A stretch of DNA of 7,814 nucleotides from Bacteroidales bacterium (GTDB taxonomy: Bacteria > Bacteroidota > Bacteroidia > Bacteroidales > UBA4181). The notes beneath the pieces are model-generated. The model was not told the origin of the DNA, did no database searches, and saw only the letters and a list, made by a program, of their open reading frames with translations. The position numbers were made by a program, and so were the translations under genes. This document shows positions 1 to 5,052 of this stretch, one piece after another (position 1 is the stretch's first letter; each line of letters begins with the position of its first letter). The DNA lies in assembly GCA_031259205.1 (NCBI GenBank), contig JAIRLS010000164.1:1-7814 (forward strand), given 5' to 3'.

Positions 1-1228
1 CTCTGACAATCCCGCCGATAATCGCATTTTCGGGGAAATCGGTTTTATTGAGCGGCTGCTCGATAATTTTCGATTTCGGGGAAACGACAAATTCCATCGC
101 TTCCGCATCGGTCAATGCCAGTTTCTTGATTTTGGAGATGGTTCCCGACAGGGTGTAACGGTAGATATGCGCCGCAGCTATCTGTTTCTTGTTAATAATG
201 GTATCAATGCCCATGCGTTCGGCCAGATTGATATAATCAAGATTCTCTATTTCGGCGACGGTATGCTTTACGCCCATGTTTTTTGCTACCAGACAGGACA
301 GGATGTTGTCTTCCGAATCGCCTGTGACGGCAATAAATACGTCGGTACTTTTCAGTCCTTCTTCAATCAAAAGGTCGATTTGCGTTCCGTCGCCGTTGAT
401 GATTAACGCATTGCTGAATTGATCGGACAGTTTGTAGGCTTTTTCCTTGTCCGATTCGAATATTTTAATTTTGTATCTCGTGCCGAGGTCTTTAGTAATC
501 AGTCGGCCTATATGACTTCCGCCGAGAATCATCACCTGGTGCAAATCATCCTGACTGTTGCCCGAATGTGTCAGAATCCCTTTGATACCTGCGTGATTGG
601 TCACCACATAGACCAAATCGTTTTCTTCAAAACAAAAATTCCTGCGCGGGATGATCGTTTGACCGTTGCGCAGCACGGCCACCGCCCTGTATTCCATGTG
701 GTAGATACCTGCCGCCTCGCCCAGCGTTTTCCCTACAACAGGCGCATTTCGCTCCATCCTCACGCCCAGCATGGACAGTTTTCCTCCGGAGAAATCGACA
801 ATATTGATTACGCCCGACTGGTGCAGCACATTCGTCACTTCCCGGCTGGCTATCTTTTCGGGATACACCATTGAGTCAATCCCCAGCCCGGTAAACATGT
901 CGCGATTTTCCCGGCTGATCAGTTCGTCGCTGCCCACCCGTACCACAGTAAGTTTGGCGCCCATCTTCTTTGCAATGATCGCAGCTACGATATTGGTATC
1001 ATCGGAAGGCGTAACGGCGACAAACAGGTCGGCCTCGTTCACGCCGGCTTCCAGCAACAGCCGCTTGGAGGTAACGATACCCGTCAGCGTCAACAAATCA
1101 CAGGACAAAGACAAGTTGCGTAACTTTTCTTCGTCCGAATCAACAATCACGATGTCATGATTTTCCCGGCTCAACATTTTTGCCAAATGAGTGCCTACTT
1201 CACCGGCGCCTGCTACTACAATCCTCAT
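1..1228 (-). CDS. trkA: Trk potassium uptake system NAD-binding protein TrkA (3' end cut by window edge)
   Basis: Cytosolic regulatory subunit of a Trk/Ktr-type potassium transporter; in known systems it binds nucleotide and gates the membrane subunit TrkH. Reading the minus strand from the ATG at 1228 gives 409 codons with no stop before base 1. The protein opens MRIVVAGAGEVGTHLAKML, with the Rossmann GxGxxG glycines at residues 7, 9 and 12. A second Rossmann start (VMILGGSHIGRLI) lies near residue 230, so the usual two tandem RCK_N/RCK_C units are present. The visible end reads DFPENAIIGGIVR, part of the second RCK_C domain. TrkA proteins are about 450 residues, so roughly 40 are missing. 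A good promoter lies 45-75 bases upstream. trkH would be expected next, beyond the left edge, but cannot be seen. Family is certain; the transported ion is inferred from the family. Confidence 0.96.
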   Translation of the reverse strand, partial: MRIVVAGAGEVGTHLAKMLSRENHDIVIVDSDEEKLRNLSLSCDLLTLTGIVTSKRLLLEAGVNEADLFVAVTPSDDTNIVAAIIAKKMGAKLTVVRVGSDELISRENRDMFTGLGIDSMVYPEKIASREVTNVLHQSGVINIVDFSGGKLSMLGVRMERNAPVVGKTLGEAAGIYHMEYRAVAVLRNGQTIIPRRNFCFEENDLVYVVTNHAGIKGILTHSGNSQDDLHQVMILGGSHIGRLITKDLGTRYKIKIFESDKEKAYKLSDQFSNALIINGDGTQIDLLIEEGLKSTDVFIAVTGDSEDNILSCLVAKNMGVKHTVAEIENLDYINLAERMGIDTIINKKQIAAAHIYRYTLSGTISKIKKLALTDAEAMEFVVSPKSKIIEQPLNKTDFPENAIIGGIVR

Positions 1229-1272
1229 AGAATAAAATACTTACTTCCGTTTTTGACGGTAAAACCCATTGG

Positions 1273-1303
1273 CAAAGTTAATGGTTTATTTTCTCTTCCG
1301 AAA
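1273..1303 (-). promoter_or_regulatory. Bacteroidota-type promoter of trkA
   Basis: On the minus strand TAACTTTG (1280-1273) matches the Bacteroidota -7 consensus TAnnTTTG exactly. Nineteen bases upstream is TTTC (1303-1300), one mismatch from the -33 consensus TTTG. This predicts a start of transcription near 1266 and a leader of about 40 bases. The element copy 1 begins only 15 bases upstream of the -33 box, so the promoter itself is intact. Promoter function is inferred from the match alone. Confidence 0.6.
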
Positions 1304-1368
1304 TAAAATATGATCAAGGTTAGTTCTTTTATTGAAGCGCTATGAAAAACAATTCTTCCGACCTCCAC

Positions 1369-1416
1369 GAAGGCACGAAGGCACGAAGGCACGAAAGCAC
1401 GAAAGCACGAAAGCAC
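1369..1416 (+). repeat. Tandem array of six 8-bp units in element copy 1
   Basis: Three GAAGGCAC units are followed directly by three GAAAGCAC units, then GAATGTAGAG. The homologous array in copy 2 (4679-4702) has three units. The period of 8 is not a multiple of 3, so an ORF through the array changes its codons with each unit. This argues against a coding role and for slippage-driven variation. Confidence 0.95.
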
Positions 1417-1425
1417 GAATGTAGA

Positions 1426-1469
1426 GACGAAAGGCTTTCGCCTGAATGTAGAGGCGAGAGCCTTTCGCC
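1426..1469 (+). repeat. Pair of short palindromes in element copy 1
   Basis: GACGAAAGGCTTTCGCC (1426-1442) and GGCGAGAGCCTTTCGCC (1453-1469) each fold into an 8-bp stem around one central base. The first has one A-C mismatch and the second one G-T pair. Both follow the word TGTAGA. The matching pair in copy 2 (4712-4764) has different stem sequences that also pair, which points to structure being conserved rather than sequence. Confidence 0.8.
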
Positions 1470-1595
1470 TGAAATTCATCCGCTTTGGAGAATGCGGAAC
1501 GTCCTGAATTGAAAATCGACGCAGTCAAAGGGCTTTTAAGAGGGATGGGAAGAAAGCGGAAAACAAAACACGGATGAAACAGCCCGCTGACCACC

Positions 1596-2522
1596 TCAAA
1601 ATCCGGTGGGGTATTTCAACCGGCATTCCCGTTTCATTTTCCACAACAGCAATCCGCCGAAGATCATCAGGACAACCGTAATTGGGATTACGTCCACATG
1701 GGAGCCAAATTCGGGCAGTTCCTCGGGTACTTTCCTATTGTTTGCCAAATAGGTCAAAACGACCGCCAGCGCATTGTAAATAAAATGAGCGAAAACAGGT
1801 AAGCGGATGGAACCGCTCCAAACCAGCAAGTAACCGAATATCACGCCTAATAGCCAGCGCGGAAAAATCCCGTAGAACTGCATGTGCATGGCGCTGAATA
1901 AAAAGGCGGACACGATGATGCCGGCATGGACGTTGCCCGTCCACCGTATGAAAATCTTTTGCAGAATACCTCTGAAAATCAATTCTTCACCTAATGCCGG
2001 AAGCACGGCAATCATGAAAAGGTTGAAAAATAAGCCCCAAACGCTGTCCACACTCATCAACCGTTCGGTTGTCAGGAGGGCGGCGTCTTCCATTGTTCGA
2101 AAAACATTTTCCAGCGCCGACCAGCTTTCGGGGAATACGATCATCTCGTTCAGCGCGCTCAGCAAGTTGATGAAAGGAATGATAGAGAGGATAACGACAG
2201 AAATATAAAGATACCAGCGTTTGCCGGATGCGACGGAAAGATTAAAGTAGCGGACAACATTCCCCTCAAAAAGACAGGCAAGAAAAACGGCGGGAACGAG
2301 AAACAGCGAAATACTCTGCATGACCTGCATGTAACGCAACAGCGGGAGATGATTCATCAAGTCTATCCTGCCTTTTGCAAAATCCTCCATAGATACGTTA
2401 TCGACCAGAGGAACAAATAAAATGGAGATAAACATAAGCAGCAAACCGCATGAAATCATGGCGAATGCTGTTATGATTAACTGCACAAAGGGTGACGTCC
2501 TTTCTAAAAGACCATTTTGCAT
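1596..2522 (-). CDS. CPBP family intramembrane metalloprotease
   Basis: A polytopic membrane protein of the CPBP (CAAX protease and bacteriocin-processing, Abi) family, 308 residues from the ATG at 2522. The three family motifs are present and in order: EELIFR (E179, E180, R184), FSAMH (H223) and HFIYN (H246, N250). These are the predicted metal ligands and catalytic residues within membrane helices. Hydrophobic stretches lie near residues 11-40, 70-90, 106-130, 165-185, 203-220, 229-245, 250-265 and 285-303. An upstream in-frame ATG at 2561 would add 13 residues (MYLLICKNTNFIQ), but that stretch contains the predicted dus promoter on the other strand, so 2522 is preferred. The TGA stop (1598-1596) lies in the right-end remnant of element copy 1, so the last few residues may have been altered by the insertion. 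Substrate unknown; in bacteria such proteins have roles from bacteriocin immunity to protein processing. Confidence 0.92.
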   Translation of the reverse strand: MQNGLLERTSPFVQLIITAFAMISCGLLLMFISILFVPLVDNVSMEDFAKGRIDLMNHLPLLRYMQVMQSISLFLVPAVFLACLFEGNVVRYFNLSVASGKRWYLYISVVILSIIPFINLLSALNEMIVFPESWSALENVFRTMEDAALLTTERLMSVDSVWGLFFNLFMIAVLPALGEELIFRGILQKIFIRWTGNVHAGIIVSAFLFSAMHMQFYGIFPRWLLGVIFGYLLVWSGSIRLPVFAHFIYNALAVVLTYLANNRKVPEELPEFGSHVDVIPITVVLMIFGGLLLWKMKRECRLKYPTGF

Positions 2523-2544
2523 TTGAATAAAATTTGTATTTTTG
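2516..2544 (+). promoter_or_regulatory. Probable promoter of the dus-glycosyltransferase operon
   Basis: TATTTTTG (2537-2544) is an exact TAnnTTTG -7 box, and TTTG (2516-2519) is a possible -33 box. The 17-base spacer is slightly shorter than the usual 19 or so. Transcription would start near 2551, giving a leader of about 20 A/T-rich bases with no Shine-Dalgarno site. The site sits between and partly over the divergent CPBP start. No equally good promoter was found for the CPBP gene on the minus strand. Confidence 0.5.
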
Positions 2545-2569
2545 CAAATTAACAAATACATTTTGATAA

Positions 2570-3577
2570 ATGCAAATCGGCGATGTTAATTTGGGAAAAA
2601 CGCCCCTTTTCCTTGCTCCGATGGAGGATGTAACCGACCTGTCGTTTCGGTTTATCTGCAAACATTATGGCGCTGATATGATGTACACGGAGTTTGTTTC
2701 GTCGGACGGATTGATACGGGATGCGAAAAAAACGCTCAAGAAGCTGGAAATAAAAGATGAAGAACGGCCTGTCGGCGTCCAAATCTACGGGCACCTGACG
2801 GATGTGATGGTGCAGGCGGCACGGATAGCCGAACAAGCCCGTCCCGACGTGATCGATATCAACTTTGGCTGTCCCGTCCGCAAAATTGCCGCAAGGGGCG
2901 CCGGCGCCGGCATACTGTGCAATGTGCCGCTGATGGTCGAGATGACCCGTGCCGTAGTAGATGCCGTGCAACTGCCGGTTACCGTCAAAACACGGCTGGG
3001 CTGGGATGAACAGTCCAAAAATATCGTCGAAATTGCCGAGCGTTTGCAGGACGCAGGCATTGCCGCCATTACCATACATGGACGAACACGCGCACAACTG
3101 TACAAGGGCGAAGCCGACTGGACGCTCATCGGGGAAGTGAAAAATAACCCCCGTATGCACATCCCTGTTGTTGGAAACGGCGACATCGCTTCCGTCGAAA
3201 TGGCCGCCGAAATGTTCAACCGTTACGGTGTGGACGGTATCATGATCGGCCGTGCTACCTACGGCCGTCCGTGGATATTTGCCGAAATAAAGCACTATCT
3301 CCGTACCGGCGAACCCATGCCGCCATTGAACGTCAGTCAAAAAGTGGCGCTGGCAAAAATGCATCTGGCCAAATCCGTCGAATACAAGGGTATCCCGGTA
3401 GGAATCCTCGAAATGCGCCGGCATCTCTCCCATTATTTCAAATGCCTGCCCGACTTCAAGCCAACCCGCATGACGCTGGTTACTTCTTTGGATATGGACG
3501 AACTGATGCAAACCCTGGACGATATCGAAACACGTTACGCAAATTTTTCATCCCCCGATCTATGGCAAATATCCTGA
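2570..3577 (+). CDS. dusB: tRNA-dihydrouridine synthase, DusB/NifR3 type
   Basis: FMN-dependent enzyme that reduces specific uridines in the tRNA D-loop to dihydrouridine using NAD(P)H; cytosolic. The 335-residue product is of normal length. It opens with the family motif LAPMEDVTDLSFR (residues 15-27). The segment DINFGCPVRKIAARGAGAGI follows, with catalytic Cys at 101 in NFGCP. Next come VKTRLGWD, ITIHGRTRAQLYKGEADW, VVGNGDI and GIMIGRATYGRPWIF, the flavin-phosphate and active-site segments of the TIM barrel. A small helical domain closes the protein (residues about 250-330). The HGRTR and YGRPWIF wording favours DusB among the Dus subfamilies; which uridine it modifies cannot be read here. 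The ATG at 2570 lies about 20 bases after a predicted transcription start. The last 16 bases overlap the following glycosyltransferase gene. Confidence 0.95.
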   Translation: MQIGDVNLGKTPLFLAPMEDVTDLSFRFICKHYGADMMYTEFVSSDGLIRDAKKTLKKLEIKDEERPVGVQIYGHLTDVMVQAARIAEQARPDVIDINFGCPVRKIAARGAGAGILCNVPLMVEMTRAVVDAVQLPVTVKTRLGWDEQSKNIVEIAERLQDAGIAAITIHGRTRAQLYKGEADWTLIGEVKNNPRMHIPVVGNGDIASVEMAAEMFNRYGVDGIMIGRATYGRPWIFAEIKHYLRTGEPMPPLNVSQKVALAKMHLAKSVEYKGIPVGILEMRRHLSHYFKCLPDFKPTRMTLVTSLDMDELMQTLDDIETRYANFSSPDLWQIS

Positions 3578-4599
3578 TTTTACGCTTTTCCGCTATCGGC
3601 GACGTCGCAATGACAGTGCCGGTCGTCGATTCGTTGGCACGGCAGCATCCCGAAAACCGTTACACGGTCGTATCGCAACCTTTCCTCAGCCCCCTGTTTG
3701 CCAACTGTCCCGATAACGTGGAGTTTTACGGCGTCGAACTGAAAGGACGGCACAAGGGTATTGCGGGCATCCGGCGTTTATATGCGGAATTGCGGAAAAA
3801 CCGCTTCGATGCGGTCGCCGATCTGCACGATGTGTTGCGTACCAAGTTGCTCCGTTTGATGTTCCGATTCGACGGCATGAAAGTTAAGCATATTGACAAA
3901 GGACGGCGGGAAAAACGAATGTTTATTTCCGGAAAACGGCGCCATCCGTTAAAAACCTCTACGGAACGCTATGCAGACGTGTTTCGTTCGTTGAATCTGC
4001 CGGTGACGGTCGTATTTCGTTCCGTATTCGGACAGGGAAAAGGGGATATAAGCAGTATCGAAGCCATCACAGGCCGCAAAAAGGGAAAATGGATAGGAAT
4101 AGCGCCCTTTGCCAAACATCCGGGGAAAATTTACCCCATAGACCGTACCGAACGAGTGGTCGAATATTTTTCGGCGCAGAACGATACCACCCTCTTTTTG
4201 TTCGGCGGAGGGGATGCGGAAAAGCGGCTGCTTGAGGAGTGGAGCGCCCGCTATCCGCGTACGGTTTCAATGGCAGGCAAATGCCGCCTTTCGGACGAAT
4301 TGGCGCTCATCAGCCATTTGGAAGTAATGCTTTCGATGGATTCCGCCAACATGCATCTTGCTTCCCTCACAGCCACGCCTGCAGTATCCGTTTGGGGCGC
4401 TACGCATCCCGGTGTGGGTTTTTACGGCTACCGGCAACCGTCCGATTACGCCGTCCAAAGGGACTTACCCTGCCGCCCCTGCTCCATCTACGGCAACAAA
4501 CCCTGTCGCAGGAAAGACTTTGCCTGCATGATGCAAATCAGCGCAGAAGAAGTGATACGGGCATTGGAAAAAAGCATGGCCTTCCTCCCGCATTCATAA
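3562..4599 (+). CDS. Glycosyltransferase family 9 protein (ADP-heptose:LPS heptosyltransferase-like)
   Basis: Predicted GT-B fold transferase of family GT9, 345 residues, related to the heptosyltransferases that build the LPS inner core at the cytoplasmic face of the inner membrane. The N-terminus MANILILRFSAIGDVAMTVP carries the family's GDV acceptor-side motif (residues 13-15). The C-terminal nucleotide-sugar side contains SMDSANMHLASL (from residue 258), then AVSVWGATHPGVGFYGY. A four-cysteine segment follows (C304, C307, C315, C322) of the PCS-x-G-x-x-x-C...C form seen in many GT9 proteins. The frame stays open upstream to 3271, but that part lies inside dus and shows no family similarity, so the ATG at 3562 is chosen. 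It overlaps the end of dus by 16 bases, which implies co-transcription and probable translational coupling. The donor sugar is not certain. An intact repeat element begins 21 bases after the stop. Confidence 0.92.
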   Translation: MANILILRFSAIGDVAMTVPVVDSLARQHPENRYTVVSQPFLSPLFANCPDNVEFYGVELKGRHKGIAGIRRLYAELRKNRFDAVADLHDVLRTKLLRLMFRFDGMKVKHIDKGRREKRMFISGKRRHPLKTSTERYADVFRSLNLPVTVVFRSVFGQGKGDISSIEAITGRKKGKWIGIAPFAKHPGKIYPIDRTERVVEYFSAQNDTTLFLFGGGDAEKRLLEEWSARYPRTVSMAGKCRLSDELALISHLEVMLSMDSANMHLASLTATPAVSVWGATHPGVGFYGYRQPSDYAVQRDLPCRPCSIYGNKPCRRKDFACMMQISAEEVIRALEKSMAFLPHS

Positions 4600-4611
4600 T
4601 ACTTTCTTGAG

Positions 4612-4619
4612 GAAAAAGT
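4612..4619 (+). repeat. Left target-site duplication of element copy 2
   Basis: GAAAAAGT directly abuts the left end of the element and is repeated exactly at 4949-4956 against the right end. A perfect 8-bp direct repeat outside perfect inverted repeats is the normal footprint of transposase-mediated insertion. Removing the element and one repeat restores a target reading GAAAAAGTTTTC, which is itself a small inverted repeat. Confidence 0.85.
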
Positions 4620-4645
4620 GGTTAATTCTTTTTTTGAGGTGCTAT
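4620..4645 (+). repeat. Left terminal inverted repeat of copy 2
   Basis: Reads GGTTAATTC, seven T, then GAGGTGCTAT. It is identical over 26 bases to the reverse complement of 4923-4948; the match ends at 4646, which is G against T. Confidence 0.93.
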
Positions 4646-4678
4646 GGAAAACAATTCTTCTGATCTCCACTATAGTGC

Positions 4679-4702
4679 GAAGGCGCGAAGGCACGAAGGC
4701 AC
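4679..4702 (+). repeat. Three 8-bp tandem units in element copy 2
   Basis: GAAGGCGC, GAAGGCAC, GAAGGCAC, followed by GAATGTAGAG as in copy 1. Only three units here against six at 1369-1416, so the array length varies between copies. Confidence 0.93.
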
Positions 4703-4711
4703 GAATGTAGA

Positions 4712-4764
4712 GACGCACGGCGTGCGCCTGAAAGCGCGAATGTAGAGACGCATGGCGTGCGTCT
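4712..4764 (+). repeat. Pair of short palindromes in element copy 2
   Basis: GACGCACGGCGTGCGCC (4712-4728) and AGACGCATGGCGTGCGTCT (4746-4764) each fold around one central base, with stems of 8 and 9 pairs. The first has one A-C mismatch and the second one T-G pair. Each is preceded by GAATGTAG. They correspond in position to the pair at 1426-1469 but with altered, still pairing, stems. Confidence 0.82.
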
Positions 4765-4787
4765 AAATGCGCTTTGGAGAATGCGGA

Positions 4788-4804
4788 ACGTCCTGAAAGG
4801 ACGT
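4788..4804 (+). repeat. Hairpin ACGTCC-TGAAA-GGACGT in copy 2
   Basis: A 6-bp perfect stem with a 5-base loop, spanning the right edge of the 28-base block shared with copy 1. In copy 1 the left arm is kept (GTCCTGAA), but the right arm is replaced by TTGAAAATC, so the hairpin exists only in copy 2. Confidence 0.75.
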
Positions 4805-4807
4805 AAC

Positions 4808-4844
4808 TTTCATAACCGCAGGTCAACGACCTGCGGTTATGAAA
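4808..4844 (+). repeat. Perfect 17-bp stem hairpin in copy 2
   Basis: The left arm TTTCATAACCGCAGGTC (4808-4824) and right arm GACCTGCGGTTATGAAA (4828-4844) are exact reverse complements around a loop of AAC. As RNA or single-stranded DNA this would be very stable. It falls in the roughly 40 bases that copy 1 lacks, which suggests a separate palindromic module gained by copy 2 or lost from copy 1. Confidence 0.9.
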
Positions 4845-4847
4845 ATC

Positions 4848-4864
4848 AAGTCCCTCCGGGACTT
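4848..4864 (+). terminator. Terminator-like hairpin inside copy 2
   Basis: AAGTCCC, loop TCC, GGGACTT, followed by two further T residues (TTTT in total from 4863), then AAGAGGG. The 7-bp stem ending in a short T run resembles an intrinsic terminator for rightward transcription leaving the glycosyltransferase gene. On the opposite strand the stem is followed by GATTTTC, so it might act in both directions between these convergent genes. The T run is short, so function is uncertain; it may only be part of the element's structure. Confidence 0.35.
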
Positions 4865-4922
4865 TTAAGAGGGATGGGAAGAAAGCGGGAAATAAAACAC
4901 GGATGAAACACTCCACTGACCA

Positions 4923-4948
4923 ATAGCACCTCAAAAAAAGAATTAACC
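4923..4948 (-). repeat. Right terminal inverted repeat of copy 2
   Basis: Exact reverse complement of 4620-4645, ending AATTAACC at 4948, directly next to the right copy of the target duplication. Confidence 0.93.
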
Positions 4949-4956
4949 GAAAAAGT
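4949..4956 (+). repeat. Right target-site duplication of element copy 2
   Basis: GAAAAAGT, identical to 4612-4619 and abutting the right inverted repeat. Confidence 0.85.
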
Positions 4957-5052
4957 TTTCTGCCTTACACGAGGAAACGACCCATACTGCATCGAATATG
5001 GCTACCGTGCCTGTGTACGGCTCGTTTTCATAGCATTTTCCAAAAGAGGCGG

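Larger units (their letters stand above)
1318..1600 (+). mobile_element. Decayed copy (copy 1) of a MITE-like non-coding repeat element
   Basis: Homologous to the intact element at 4620-4948 and in the same orientation. The left end, GGTTAGTTCTTTTATTGAAG, is a mutated form of the intact terminal repeat. Shared blocks include 1481-1508 (identical to 4770-4797) and 1533-1559 (identical to 4862-4888). It also carries the octamer array and the paired palindromes. About 40 bases around the long hairpin of copy 2 are absent. The right terminal repeat survives only as ACCTCAAAA (1593-1601), so the right boundary is approximate and could extend to 1621. No direct duplication flanks it. It fills most of the 367-base gap between the CPBP gene and trkA. 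No credible protein gene is seen in it. Confidence 0.8.
4620..4948 (+). mobile_element. Intact 329-bp MITE-like element (copy 2), with inverted repeats and target duplication
   Basis: Bounded by 26-bp perfect terminal inverted repeats and flanked by the 8-bp duplication GAAAAAGT. It encodes no transposase, so it would need one supplied in trans. Internal order from the left: terminal repeat, an AACAATTCTTC block shared with copy 1, the palindrome CACTATAGTG (4668-4677), three 8-bp units, two 17-19 base palindromes, a 28-base block identical in both copies, three hairpins, a 27-base block identical in both copies, and the right terminal repeat. It sits between the convergent 3' ends of the glycosyltransferase and Kelch lipoprotein genes and fills most of that 453-base gap. 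The remaining 4949-5052 shows no gene or clear signal. The IS family that moves it is not identifiable here; 8-bp duplications are made by several (for example IS66, IS256, IS1595). Confidence 0.88.

Noticed and set aside
167..1160. Three plus-strand ORFs opposite trkA
   Set aside because: The minus strand reads as an unbroken TrkA over the whole stretch, so these are shadows.
1369..1416. CRISPR-like array
   Set aside because: Units are 8 bp and directly abutting, with no spacers and no cas genes nearby.
1225..1594. Two minus-strand ORFs of 84 codons across element copy 1, rich in SCFRAFVPSCLRAFV-like repeats
   Set aside because: The repeat comes from the 8-bp units, and equivalent parts of copy 2 are read in a different frame, so there is no protein-level conservation.
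2549..3511. 320-codon ORF antisense to dus
   Set aside because: The plus strand encodes a complete DusB with all family motifs; the antisense frame has no recognisable domain.
3271..3561. 97-codon upstream extension of the glycosyltransferase
   Set aside because: It lies within dus in another frame, is low-complexity and basic, and the family N-terminus MANILILRFSAIGD begins at 3562.
4488..4934. 148-codon minus-strand ORF covering element copy 2 and the end of the glycosyltransferase gene
   Set aside because: It runs through the hairpins and octamers and antisense to a well-supported gene, and resembles no family. Similarity to copy 1 is nucleotide-level and frame-shifted.
4620..4948. Ordinary insertion sequence
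   Set aside because: At 329 bp, with no transposase ORF or remnant, it is too small; only a non-autonomous element fits.
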